DNA from: Spirochaetaceae bacterium
Lineage (GTDB): Bacteria; Spirochaetota; Spirochaetia; Treponematales; Breznakiellaceae
Assembly: GCA_031278295.1 (NCBI GenBank)
Contig: JAITKQ010000189.1
Location: forward strand, 1 to 18,311
Direction: 5' to 3'
DNA: 18,311 nt
Shown here: positions 6,521 to 14,577 of the stretch, one piece after another
Position numbering within the stretch: the stretch's first letter is position 1
How the letters are laid out: each line of letters starts with the position of its first letter
Position numbers and translations under genes: made by a program
The notes under the pieces: generated by a model
Told to the model about the DNA's origin: nothing
The model's database searches: none
The model's input: only the letters and a program-made list of their open reading frames with translations

Positions 6521-7783
6521 CTAAGCCCCGCAACCGCATCCGGTCCCGGAGCAGCCTTCTCCGGCGCCGCAATGTCCGGTTTTGACACGGTATATGCCGG
6601 GAACCTTTTTCCCCGTAAATAGATAGCCCGCGATGTCGCTTATCAGACCCTCGCCGGCGACAAGCTCAAAGCCCCGTCTTTCAAGGACGCGCCTGGGACT
6701 TTCGCCGCAGGCGCTGAATAGGATCGCAAAGCAGTCGCCCAGCCTATCCGCCAGGGCTTCCCAGCGGGCGGCGCCTGTCCCCGTGGGCGGCGCGGGGCGC
6801 TCTTCCTTCAAAACCGGCTTTCCGTTTTCCAGCGCGAAGACCCAGAACGACGAAGCCTCACCAAGATGGCGGTTCACGAAGAGACCCTCGATGGAGGCGG
6901 CCGCCAGGTAGGGACGTTCCGCCGCGGGCCTAGCTGTTCCGGCTTCCCGCAACAGTTCCTCAAGGTCCGCCCGGTTCCGCTCGCCAATGAGCCCCGCGGC
7001 GTCGGCGCGGCAGCGTCCGCAGTGGGTCATCTGCCGCAAGCTCTTGCCCGCCTCAAGCCGGAGAGCCGCCATGTCCTCCGGCGCGGGAGGGGCGGCGTTC
7101 TCAAAAGCCGTTCCTTCCACAGGCGCCAGCGGGACACAGTTCTGAATGTCCGCGCCGAGTCCGGCCATAGTTTCGGCCACCTTTACCGCGTGGGCATCGT
7201 TCACGCCGGGGATGATCACCGTGTTTATCTTCACCGTAAGCCCCAAAGACTTGAGGCGCTTCACCCCCTCGATCTGTTGTTCCAAAAGAAGCGCCGCCCC
7301 CTCGACGCCACGGCGGATCCGCGGCCCGTGACGAACCCAGTCGTATATCTTCGCGCCGATTGCGGGGTCTACCGCGTTGCAGGTTACGGTTACGTGGGAG
7401 ACGCCGAGCGCGGCCAGCCTTTCGGCGTAAACGGCGAGGGCAAGTCCGTTAGTGGCGAGGCAGAGCAGCTTGTCCGGGTAGCGCTCACGAACCATTTCCA
7501 GCGTGGTGAGGGACGCTTCCCCGCAGGCAAGGGGATCGCCGGGGCCGGCGATCCCGACGACGGAAATGTTGCCGATCCTTCGCAGCGCCGCGTCGAGATA
7601 ATCCAGCGCCTGAAAGGGCGAGAGAACCGCGCCGGTAACGCCGGGTCTGCTCTCGTTGACGCAGTCGTACTTGCGGTTGCAGAACTTGCACTGAACATTG
7701 CACTTTTCCGCCACCGGAAGGTGTATGCGTCCCGTGCCGCGCCTAAGGGCGGCGTTAAAACAGGGGTGATCGTCAAAGCCCAT
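6521..7783 (-). CDS. nifB: NifB, radical SAM FeMo-cofactor precursor synthase
   Basis: Builds NifB-co, the Fe8S9C core of FeMo-cofactor, using S-adenosylmethionine radical chemistry. EKCNVQCKFCNRKYDC (27-41) carries the CxxxCxxC cluster ligands (Cys28, Cys32, Cys35), and ESRPGVTG follows as in NifB. VGIAGPGDPL is the SAM-binding 'GGE-like' strand. HCGRCRADAAGLIGE, about residue 255, is the conserved second cysteine site. The last 110 residues or so form a NifX/NafY-like domain (IEGLFVNRHLGEASSFWVF). The tail is unusually Cys/Gly-rich (CGAGEGCSGTGCGCGA). Length, 420 residues, is normal for the two-domain form. The start codon is preceded by AAAGGAA overlapping the nifN stop. Confidence 0.95.
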   Translation of the reverse strand: MGFDDHPCFNAALRRGTGRIHLPVAEKCNVQCKFCNRKYDCVNESRPGVTGAVLSPFQALDYLDAALRRIGNISVVGIAGPGDPLACGEASLTTLEMVRERYPDKLLCLATNGLALAVYAERLAALGVSHVTVTCNAVDPAIGAKIYDWVRHGPRIRRGVEGAALLLEQQIEGVKRLKSLGLTVKINTVIIPGVNDAHAVKVAETMAGLGADIQNCVPLAPVEGTAFENAAPPAPEDMAALRLEAGKSLRQMTHCGRCRADAAGLIGERNRADLEELLREAGTARPAAERPYLAAASIEGLFVNRHLGEASSFWVFALENGKPVLKEERPAPPTGTGAARWEALADRLGDCFAILFSACGESPRRVLERRGFELVAGEGLISDIAGYLFTGKKVPGIYRVKTGHCGAGEGCSGTGCGCGA

Positions 7784-7795
7784 AGAGCGTTTCCT

Positions 7796-9244
7796 TTAGA
7801 TATACGTGTAGCCAACTTCGTGGCGGGACTGCTTTTCTTCCATCAGCGTGTTGCAGACGAGGTCAAAAAGGTTCAGCGTCCCCCTGTATCCCAGGTGCAG
7901 TATGCGCTGGGCACCTATCCGGTCGTGGATGGGAAAGCCGCAGCGTACCAGCGGAATCCCCAGGTTCCGGGCAAGGTAGAGCCCCTTGCTGTGTCCGATC
8001 ACAAGATCGGGCTTGAGGAAGCGGGCCCTCTCCAGCATACCGGCAAAGTCCGCGTCGTCCATGATTTCGGTTTCTTCCCTCGTGTTGCGGAGGACGGAAC
8101 GAATCCGCGTCTTGAAGGACGGGTTCACGGCCCCCGTTGCCGCGATGACCGGAATCACGCCGATTTCGTCCAGGAAGGACGCGAGGGCGCAGACGAAGTC
8201 TTCCTCTCCGTAAATGACCGCCCGCTTCCTGTTGACGTATTTATGCCCGTCGATGTAGGCGTCCACCAGGCGGCCCCGTTCCTTTGTCAGAGCTTCGGGA
8301 ATCCCCCGTTCCCAAAACGCGGAGAGGGCGGCGAGAAAGGTATCGGCGTTTTCTATGCCGATCGGAAGCTCCACGTTGACCAGCGGGACGCCCCGGTTCT
8401 CCATCAGCCAGCGTCCGGCGTCGGAAACGGCGTTTGAGGGGCGTCCCTGATAGATGGTAAGACCGGCGCTACCCATCATCCTAATGTCGTCCAGGCTTGT
8501 CCCGCCCTGGGGCAACTTCCGGTAGGTCTCCCATGAGGGCCCGTCCATGCTTTCCGAATAATCGGGGAACAGGGTATAGGGACAGCGCCGGCTGCCCGGC
8601 TCGCCGGCGAAGGAACCGAGTATGCGGTGTAGTTCCCGAATATCCTCGGCGGAGACGAAGCCGGAAACAAGGTTAAGACGGGGGGAAGCGCCGCTTCCTG
8701 TAGCGCGGCAGGTTTCGACTTCAGCGCCTTCGCCCGCAAGTCTGGACACGGCGGCATACACCGCCTCGTGAAAGCCCTCTACATGGGTTCCCCGGTAACT
8801 TGGGGTGGATGCGTAAAACAGAACCGGTTCAAGACCCGCGTTGAGCCGCCCGCCCCGTTTCCGTTCCGCCTCGTACTGTCTGAGGTACATCGGCACGTCT
8901 TCGCCTATCGTCTCCGAGAGGCAGGTTGACGTGATCCCTATGGCTTGGGGCTTGTAGGAGCGGGTCATGTTATCCAGCGCGGTGAAGAGGTTGTCCCTGC
9001 CGCCGAAGATAGCCGATGTCTCGGTAAAGTTCGACGAGCCTATGTCTATCGGTTCCCGAAAGTGGCTTATCACGTAGCGTCTGATATAGGTGGAACAGCC
9101 CTGGGACCCGTGCATCAGCGGGATGCAGCCCTCGATTCCCCGCATCACGAGGGAAGCGCCCAAGGGGGCGCAGAGTTTGCAGGCGTTTCTCGTGGAGGTA
9201 AAATGCGTTACCGCCGACGCGGAGGCCGCCACCGGCGCGTTCAT
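7796..9244 (-). CDS. nifN: NifN, FeMo-cofactor scaffold beta subunit
   Basis: Forms the NifEN scaffold on which the NifB product matures to FeMo-cofactor. The 482-residue protein shows ACKLCAPLGAS (21-31), HGSQGCSTYIRRY with Cys50 of the interface cluster, and TCLSETIGEDV, the NifN version of the NifK fold. I chose the ATG at 9244 because it overlaps the nifE stop as ATGA and because homology starts there; the frame is open 14 codons further upstream. A late segment (LARNLGIPLVRCGFPIHDR) matches the NifK/NifN C-terminal domain. It is followed closely by nifB. Confidence 0.95.
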   Translation of the reverse strand: MNAPVAASASAVTHFTSTRNACKLCAPLGASLVMRGIEGCIPLMHGSQGCSTYIRRYVISHFREPIDIGSSNFTETSAIFGGRDNLFTALDNMTRSYKPQAIGITSTCLSETIGEDVPMYLRQYEAERKRGGRLNAGLEPVLFYASTPSYRGTHVEGFHEAVYAAVSRLAGEGAEVETCRATGSGASPRLNLVSGFVSAEDIRELHRILGSFAGEPGSRRCPYTLFPDYSESMDGPSWETYRKLPQGGTSLDDIRMMGSAGLTIYQGRPSNAVSDAGRWLMENRGVPLVNVELPIGIENADTFLAALSAFWERGIPEALTKERGRLVDAYIDGHKYVNRKRAVIYGEEDFVCALASFLDEIGVIPVIAATGAVNPSFKTRIRSVLRNTREETEIMDDADFAGMLERARFLKPDLVIGHSKGLYLARNLGIPLVRCGFPIHDRIGAQRILHLGYRGTLNLFDLVCNTLMEEKQSRHEVGYTYI

Positions 9245-10596
9245 ACGCTTCCCCCTGCCCCGCGCCGGGCGGGCGCGTACTTCCACACCGGACTCGTTAC
9301 CGAGGCGTGTACCTCTTTGGCGAAGTTGAGCATCCCCGCGTAACCCGCCAGGGCTTCCTTGCGCTCGTGGTTGTGATCGCAGAAACCTATACCCATCTTG
9401 TAGGCGATCGGACGTTCCTTCACGCCGCCGATGAGGAGGTCCGCGCCTTTTTCCAGAATGAAGGACGAAAGTTCCAGCGGGTTGGTATCATCCAGGATGA
9501 TCGTTCCCTCGCCGGTGATTTCTTTAAGGTACTCGTAATCTTCCGGTGAACCGGTCTGGCTTCCCACAACCACGGTTTCCATGCCCAGATGCCGCAGGGC
9601 CTTGACCATAGAGAAGGCTTTGAAGGAACCGCCCACATAGACGGCGGCTTTCTTGCCTTCAAGCTCTTTCCGGTATTCCGCAAGCGCGGGCAGCAGGGCG
9701 CTAACTTCTTCGCTAACAAGGTTCCGTGTGTTTTCGTGTATAGCCGCATCGCCAAAGAAGTCCGCCACGTCGTAGAGCGCGCGGGTCATGTCCTCGATGC
9801 CGAAATAGGAAGCCCTGATAAACGGTATGCCGTACTTTTCCTTCATCATCTTTGCCAGATAGGTCATGGAGCCGGAACACTGAACCACGTTGAGCCGCGC
9901 CCGATGCGCCCTTCCCATCTCGGCCACCCGTCCGTCCCCGGTGAGGCAGGAAACAATCTCCACGCCCATGCGCCGGTAGTAGTCCTTGATGATCCACGTT
10001 TCCCCGGCAAGGTTGAACTCCCCCAGTATGTTGATGCCCGCGTGAGAAACCGGCGCGTCATTGTCTTTGCCGGTCAGCCTGAACGCCGCCTCGCAGGCCG
10101 CCCTGTAGCCATCCTTCTTTGTCCCCTTAAAGCCCTCGGAGTGAACGGGAATGACCTCGATCCCCCGCTCTCTTTCGACACGGGCGCAGACCGCCTCCAC
10201 ATCGTCCCCGATCAGACCGATGATGCAGGTGCAGTACACAAAGGCCGCCTTGGGCCGGTACTCCACGATGAGCTCGGTGAGGGCGGCGTAGAGCTTCTTT
10301 TCGCCACCGTAGATCACCTCGTGTTCCCTAAGGTCTGTCGAAAAGGAGAGGCGGTGCAGCTCCGGCCCCGAAGAGAGGGAACCCCGCAATTCCCATGTAT
10401 AGGCGGCGCAGCCGATAGGCCCGTGGATCAGGTGCAGGGCGTCCGCTATCGGGTAGAGCACGACCCGCGACCCGCAAAACACGCAGGCACGCTGACTTAC
10501 CGAACCGGCGGCGCTGGGCTTCTCGCATTCCAGCATGAACGAGTCTTTGCCCTTTTCGAGAACCTGCTTTTTCCGTGCGCTTAAAACTTCTACCAT
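9241..10596 (-). CDS. nifE: NifE, FeMo-cofactor scaffold alpha subunit
   Basis: Alpha-type subunit of the NifEN scaffold, paralogous to NifD. The 451-residue protein has QRACVFCGSRVVLYPIAD (35-52; Cys38 ligand), HGPIGCAAYTWELRG (58-72; Cys63) and YCTCIIGLIGDDVE (121-134), which are NifE hallmarks, plus VVQCSGSMTYLAK with the Cys equivalent to the cofactor-site Cys250. C-terminal GIGFCDHNHER replaces the NifD His region. Its stop overlaps the nifN start. Only a weak Shine-Dalgarno (GGGAA) precedes it, and a stack of hairpins lies between it and nifK. Confidence 0.95.
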   Translation of the reverse strand: MVEVLSARKKQVLEKGKDSFMLECEKPSAAGSVSQRACVFCGSRVVLYPIADALHLIHGPIGCAAYTWELRGSLSSGPELHRLSFSTDLREHEVIYGGEKKLYAALTELIVEYRPKAAFVYCTCIIGLIGDDVEAVCARVERERGIEVIPVHSEGFKGTKKDGYRAACEAAFRLTGKDNDAPVSHAGINILGEFNLAGETWIIKDYYRRMGVEIVSCLTGDGRVAEMGRAHRARLNVVQCSGSMTYLAKMMKEKYGIPFIRASYFGIEDMTRALYDVADFFGDAAIHENTRNLVSEEVSALLPALAEYRKELEGKKAAVYVGGSFKAFSMVKALRHLGMETVVVGSQTGSPEDYEYLKEITGEGTIILDDTNPLELSSFILEKGADLLIGGVKERPIAYKMGIGFCDHNHERKEALAGYAGMLNFAKEVHASVTSPVWKYAPARRGAGGSV

Positions 10597-10615
10597 TTTT
10601 TATTTCCCAAAACGT

Positions 10616-10677
10616 AAAGCATTTTGCTTAGGAACTGTACATAAATAAAAATGCAGGGCATTTCATTCTGTACAGTT
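10616..10677. repeat. Nested inverted repeats between nifK and nifE
   Basis: AACTGTACA (10633-10641) pairs exactly with TGTACAGTT (10669-10677). Inside that loop AAATGC (10649-10654) pairs with GCATTT (10658-10663). A third small palindrome, AAGCA-TTT-TGCTT, lies at 10617-10629. On the transcribed minus strand the outer arm begins just after the nifK stop. This could protect the 3' end of nifHDK mRNA or reduce read-through into nifE, matching the usual excess of NifHDK over NifEN. No T-tract follows, so full termination is unlikely. Confidence 0.55.
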
Positions 10678-10679
10678 AC

Positions 10680-12056
10680 TTACATCACCAGCTCGAACTG
10701 TTCTTCCGGCGCGTCCCGGTCCTGGCGATCCATGATATTGTCCAGTATCTTGATGAGGAGATGGAGACCGCCACGGTACCCGGTAATAGGCACGTAGGAA
10801 TGGCCTATCCTGTCGTATATGGGGAAGGCGCAGCGTATCAGCGGAATGTCCATGTCCCGCGCGATGTACTTGCAGTAGCTGTTGCCGAAGAGGAGGTCCG
10901 GCTTGTCGTTCCGCATCAACTGGTGGAGGTAGAACAGGTCCGCCTGGGCGCCGCACTTAACCGTCGCGCCGCTTCCGGCGATCTCGCTGACCCGCCGCTC
11001 CCACTTTACCCCCGCGGGTGTGCCGGTAACCACGTGCAGCGTCCTCATGCCCGCGTCCGCGCAGAACTGCACAAGGCCGAGCAGGGTATCGGGGTCCCCC
11101 ATCAGGGAAACCTTTTTGCCGTACAGGTACTGGGCCTTGTCGCAGAGCGCGTCCACGAGCTGCCCCCTTTCGATCCTGATGCTCTCGGGCACCGTGAGGC
11201 CCGCCGCTTTCCGTAGCGCGTCTACGAAGGCGTCTGTGGCGCTGATGCCTATGGGAAGGTCGAGTATCCGGGTATTTACCTTGCACTTGCTGTCCAAAAG
11301 CCGGGCGGCTTGCGAAGCGCCGATCCTGCCCAGCGCAAAGGCGAGGCGGCTGTCCCCGCTGGCGGCAATTTTTTCCTTTGGCGTCCCTCCCTTGGGGTAC
11401 ATGCGGAATGCGCCGTCCATTGGGGCGTTCACCACCCCGGATGTGTCGGGATACATGATGTACCGGAGCCCCAGTGCCCCGGCGATGCGCTTTATCTCGG
11501 TCATGTCGCTCGGTTCTATAAACGAGGGCAGGATCGTAAGCGTGCTGTTCCTCTTCCCGGTGTTTTGGGCGAAACTCTGGACCATTGCGGCAAGCATATT
11601 GCCGTAGCCGGTAACGTGGGAGCCCTTGAAGCTGGGGGTCGAGGCGTACATCACCGTCTTGCCCGGCGGAATCTTGTTGTCCGCTATGGCCCGGTTGATT
11701 ATCTGGGTAAGATCGTCGCCTATGACCTCCGAAAGGCAGGTGGTGTTCACCGCGATGATGTCGGGGTCATAGAGGGCGAAGATGTTGTTGATCGATTCCA
11801 GCATATTCGACTGGCCGCCGAACACGGAGGCCCCTTCCGTAAAAGAAGAAGTGCTTGCCATGATCGGCTCGGTGTAGTGGCGTGTGAGCGCGCTCCGGTG
11901 ATAGGCGCAGCAGCCCTGTGAGCCGTGACTGTGGGGCAGGCACTTGTGAATCCCCAGCGCCGCGTACATGGCCCCCACAGGCTGGCAGGTCTTGGCGGGG
12001 TTTATCGTAAGGGCGCTTCGCTCAACGATTTCCTTTGGCGTATGTCTCAAAAGCAT
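10680..12056 (-). CDS. nifK: NifK, nitrogenase molybdenum-iron protein beta chain
   Basis: Beta subunit of dinitrogenase (component I), sharing the P-cluster with NifD. The 458-residue product shows INPAKTCQPVGAMYAALG (Cys24), HGSQGCCAYHRS (Cys49) and NTTCLSEVIGDDL (Cys107), the three beta-side P-cluster ligands. TPSFKGSHVTGY and CAFPIYDRIGHS are further family signatures. It lacks the N-terminal extension of about 50 residues found in proteobacterial NifK, as in clostridia. I chose the ATG at 12056 because GGAGGAG lies at correct spacing; the ATG at 12077 overlaps that ribosome site. An unusual 120-nt spacer with a palindromic repeat separates it from nifD. Confidence 0.96.
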   Translation of the reverse strand: MLLRHTPKEIVERSALTINPAKTCQPVGAMYAALGIHKCLPHSHGSQGCCAYHRSALTRHYTEPIMASTSSFTEGASVFGGQSNMLESINNIFALYDPDIIAVNTTCLSEVIGDDLTQIINRAIADNKIPPGKTVMYASTPSFKGSHVTGYGNMLAAMVQSFAQNTGKRNSTLTILPSFIEPSDMTEIKRIAGALGLRYIMYPDTSGVVNAPMDGAFRMYPKGGTPKEKIAASGDSRLAFALGRIGASQAARLLDSKCKVNTRILDLPIGISATDAFVDALRKAAGLTVPESIRIERGQLVDALCDKAQYLYGKKVSLMGDPDTLLGLVQFCADAGMRTLHVVTGTPAGVKWERRVSEIAGSGATVKCGAQADLFYLHQLMRNDKPDLLFGNSYCKYIARDMDIPLIRCAFPIYDRIGHSYVPITGYRGGLHLLIKILDNIMDRQDRDAPEEQFELVM

Positions 12057-12080
12057 AATCTCTCCTCCTTGTTTCATCGT

Positions 12081-12163
12081 CTGTCATTGTGAGGAGTGGC
12101 GCGACGAAGCAATCCACCCGGACGGCAATGTACCGGATTGCTTCCCGCCGCTCGCAATGACGG
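12081..12163. repeat. Dispersed palindromic repeat in the nifD-nifK spacer
   Basis: CTGTCATTGTGAG (12081-12093) pairs with CTCGCAATGACGG (12151-12163), and GAAGCAATCC (12106-12115) pairs exactly with GGATTGCTTC (12135-12144). This is the familiar 'CGTCATTGCGAG...GAAGCAATCC' MITE/REP-like palindrome found scattered in many bacterial genomes. It fills most of the nifD-nifK gap, so the nifDK mRNA would carry a large hairpin between two genes whose products are needed 1:1. Confidence 0.8.
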
Positions 12164-12176
12164 ACGCTTCACTCCT

Positions 12177-13811
12177 CTATTCATTGCCGTAACTTGCCGA
12201 AAGCTCAGGGCTTTCGTCCCACGGGGCCTTGGTAAACTTAAAGACGTTGCAGTTGAGGAGCCGGTCGATCTCGCGGTAAAAATTCACCGCGCCCCGGTAA
12301 GCGGCAAAGGGTCCCATGTAATCGTAGCTGTGAAGCTGCTTCATCGGTATCCCGCGCTTCTGTACCACGAACTTTTCCTTGATCCCCGCGCACACCAGAT
12401 CGGGATGATACCGGTCCAGCAGCTCTTCAAGCTCGTAGTGGTTGCAGTCGTCGATGACCAGCGTCCGTTCCGGCATATCCGCCATCATGCCGTCGTAGTC
12501 GTTAAAGGCAAAGCCCTCCCCTTCCATTTTCGCCTTTTCCTCCCCGCTCAACCGGGGGCGGTATCCGGACGGATCGGGTTCAACGGTAAGCTCCTCGATG
12601 TTCCGCGAATCGGCGTCCACGATGATCGAAGGTATGACGCGGCGTCCCTCGTAGTCGTCGCGGTGGGCAAACTCGTAGCCCGCCGAAAGGATGTTCACGC
12701 CGATCTCCTTGAGGAGTTCCTGATAGTGATGTGCCCGTGAACCGCCCACGTAGAGGATCGCCGTCTTCCCCTCGCAGCGGGAACGCACGTCCAGCCTCAC
12801 CTTTTCCACTTCCTCCATTTCCCGGTTGACGACCTCCCGGGTTTTTTTGAGCAGCCCCTCATCCTCAAAATACCGCGCGATCTTGAGCAGAGACTTTGAC
12901 GTGGCCTCGGCGCCGACAAAATTCACCTTGAACCAGGGGATGCCGTACTTTTTTTCCATCATCTCCGCAAGATAGTTGATGGACCGGTGGCACATCACCA
13001 CGTTGAGGTCGGCGGTCTGGGCGCTGGCAAACTCATCGTAGGTTGAGTTGCCGGAAAAGGTTGAATGAAGGGTAAGGCCGCAGTCCTTCACGACGCGCTC
13101 GATCTCAAAGGCGTCGCCGCCGATGTTGTATTCCCCCAGGATGTTGAACCGGAACGCCCCCTCTTTTGGCCGTTCAAGCTGACCTACCACGTCGGTAAAG
13201 ACCTTGTTGTTCGCCACGTGATGCCCCGCGGACTGGCTCACGCCCTTGTAGCCTTCGCAGGAAAACCCGAATATGTTGATGTCCGGGTACTTCTCCTCCA
13301 TGGCGCGGGCAACGGCGTGAACGTCATCGCCGATAAGCCCCACCGGACAGGTGGCGAAGATGCCTATTGCTTTGGGGTGGAACAGCGCCACCGCCTCGTC
13401 AATGGCGGCTCTCAGTTTCTTCTCGCCGCCGAAGATGATCTCGTCCTCCTGAAGGTCCGTTGACATGGCGTAGGTCATGTAGTTCGGGTCCGCATCGGTG
13501 TAGGGCCTGGTCTGGTTCCGCCTCGTGAGCCAGCTGTAGAACCCGCACCCTATGGGGCCGTGGGTGATCTGAAGTATGTCCCGCGTAGGACCTAAGACGA
13601 CGCCCTTACACCCCGCGTACGCGCAACCCCGCATCGTGATGATCCCCGGAACGGTCCGGGTGTTGGCGAGAATCTCCGGCGCAACGCCGGAATCGGCAAG
13701 CTTGTTCACGATGATCTGTTTCGCCCGCTTCTTCGCGACCTTGGGCGGATACCTTTCAAGCAGCTCCGCCTTGAGCTCCGCGGTATCGGGCATTTGATAG
13801 ACTGTTGACAT
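12177..13811 (-). CDS. nifD: NifD, nitrogenase molybdenum-iron protein alpha chain
   Basis: Alpha subunit of dinitrogenase, holding FeMo-cofactor. In the 544-residue product, GCAYAGCKG (Cys63), HGPIGCGFYSW (Cys89) and FATCPVGLIGDD (Cys155) are the P-cluster ligands; GVSQSAGHH supplies Gln193 and His197; MCHRSINYL supplies cofactor ligand Cys274; HSYDYMGPF supplies His494. An extra segment near 395-445 (with VEPDPSGYRPRLSGEE) fits the insertion of the Clostridium-like NifD group. Two ATGs stand in tandem after AAGGAGGG; I use the second (13811) because the first (13814) directly touches the ribosome site. All active-site residues are intact, so it should be functional. Confidence 0.96.
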   Translation of the reverse strand: MSTVYQMPDTAELKAELLERYPPKVAKKRAKQIIVNKLADSGVAPEILANTRTVPGIITMRGCAYAGCKGVVLGPTRDILQITHGPIGCGFYSWLTRRNQTRPYTDADPNYMTYAMSTDLQEDEIIFGGEKKLRAAIDEAVALFHPKAIGIFATCPVGLIGDDVHAVARAMEEKYPDINIFGFSCEGYKGVSQSAGHHVANNKVFTDVVGQLERPKEGAFRFNILGEYNIGGDAFEIERVVKDCGLTLHSTFSGNSTYDEFASAQTADLNVVMCHRSINYLAEMMEKKYGIPWFKVNFVGAEATSKSLLKIARYFEDEGLLKKTREVVNREMEEVEKVRLDVRSRCEGKTAILYVGGSRAHHYQELLKEIGVNILSAGYEFAHRDDYEGRRVIPSIIVDADSRNIEELTVEPDPSGYRPRLSGEEKAKMEGEGFAFNDYDGMMADMPERTLVIDDCNHYELEELLDRYHPDLVCAGIKEKFVVQKRGIPMKQLHSYDYMGPFAAYRGAVNFYREIDRLLNCNVFKFTKAPWDESPELSASYGNE

Positions 13812-13835
13812 CATCCCTCCTTGTGAACCCGTGAC

Positions 13836-14216
13836 TCACATATCCAGCACATCGTCGCCGGACTCGCCGGTACGAACCCGCCACGATTCGAAAACCGGCA
13901 TTACAAAGATTTTACCGTCCCCGCTTCTGCCGGTCCTGTTTACGCCGATCACCGTATTAACCACGGTCTTTACCAGCTTGTCCGGCACAATGACGTTGAT
14001 CATCCGCTTTGGCACTAGCCGTCCTGCCACGCCCAGCTCTTCCAGCGCGTCGGCATAACGCTCGGCGGCCCCCTCAATGTACCGCGGTATCTCAATGGTA
14101 CCCTTGCCCCGTCCTAAACATTCCTTGGCATAGAGGGAGCTAATGCCCGCGTCAGCCAAGGCCCGCTTGGTCTTGTTCATCATGTTCATCCTAATGATCG
14201 CCATCACCTCTTTCAT
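13836..14216 (-). CDS. nifI2: NifI2, PII-like nitrogenase switch-off regulator
   Basis: A 126-residue GlnB-family protein. The PII fold is evident from MKEVMAIIRMNMMNKTKRAL at the N-terminus and RTGRSGDGKIFVMPV near the C-terminus, with a T-loop region unlike GlnB (IEIPRYIEGAAERY). In methanogens and clostridia NifI1 and NifI2 bind 2-oxoglutarate and ATP and form a complex that blocks dinitrogenase when nitrogen is ample. Its position between nifH and nifD as the second of the pair identifies it. It overlaps nifI1 by 4 nt (ATGA), fitting equimolar production, and ends about 22 nt before nifD. Confidence 0.93.
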   Translation of the reverse strand: MKEVMAIIRMNMMNKTKRALADAGISSLYAKECLGRGKGTIEIPRYIEGAAERYADALEELGVAGRLVPKRMINVIVPDKLVKTVVNTVIGVNRTGRSGDGKIFVMPVFESWRVRTGESGDDVLDM

Positions 14217-14560
14217 GCGCCCGCGCCTCCCGCATCCGGTTCCTCTTTGACGCCGGAACTCACGGTATACACCTCGTCAACCGGAGAGACAAAGATTTTG
14301 CCGTCCCCATAAGAGCCTTTTCCGGTTCTCGCCGTCTCGATGATCCTCTCCACGACAAACTCCTTGTCCGCGTTCCTCACAACCATCAGAAGCAGCTCCT
14401 TGGGGATTTCGTCGTAACTTACCTCCCCGATCTTTATCCCCCGCTGCTTGCCCCGTCCTGACACGTTCATCCGCGTTACCGAAGGGAACCCGTCCGCCAT
14501 CAGCGCCGCCATCACCGCTTCAGCCTTGTCGGGGCGCACAATCGCTCTAATCATCACCAT
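14213..14560 (-). CDS. nifI1: NifI1, PII-like nitrogenase switch-off regulator
   Basis: A 115-residue GlnB-family protein beginning IRAIVRPDKAEAVMAALM, with GRGKQRGIKIGEVSYDEIPK as the T-loop region and TARTGKGSYGDGKIFVSPV as the conserved C-terminal nucleotide-binding segment. It lacks the GlnB uridylylated Tyr context. It is the partner of NifI2 in ammonia-responsive inhibition of nitrogenase. The start at 14560 has GGAGG 7 nt upstream; a second in-frame ATG follows two codons later. It lies 17 nt after nifH. The C-terminal tail is Ala/Gly-rich. Confidence 0.93.
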   Translation of the reverse strand: MVMIRAIVRPDKAEAVMAALMADGFPSVTRMNVSGRGKQRGIKIGEVSYDEIPKELLLMVVRNADKEFVVERIIETARTGKGSYGDGKIFVSPVDEVYTVSSGVKEEPDAGGAGA

Positions 14561-14577
14561 GCTGTTTCCTCCTTTTG

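Noticed and set aside
6866..8437. 523-codon plus-strand open frame across nifB and nifN
   Set aside because: It is antisense to two clear nif genes; its product shows no family motifs and the openness comes from high-GC codon bias.
9245..9286. 14-codon upstream extension of nifN
   Set aside because: The ATG at 9244 gives the ATGA overlap with nifE and matches the start of homology.
9589..10584. 331-codon plus-strand open frame opposite nifE
   Set aside because: Shadow of nifE on the other strand, with no recognisable domains.
12081..12163. tRNA or small RNA gene in the nifD-nifK gap
   Set aside because: The fold is a simple long palindrome with no cloverleaf arms or T-loop consensus; it matches a dispersed repeat better.
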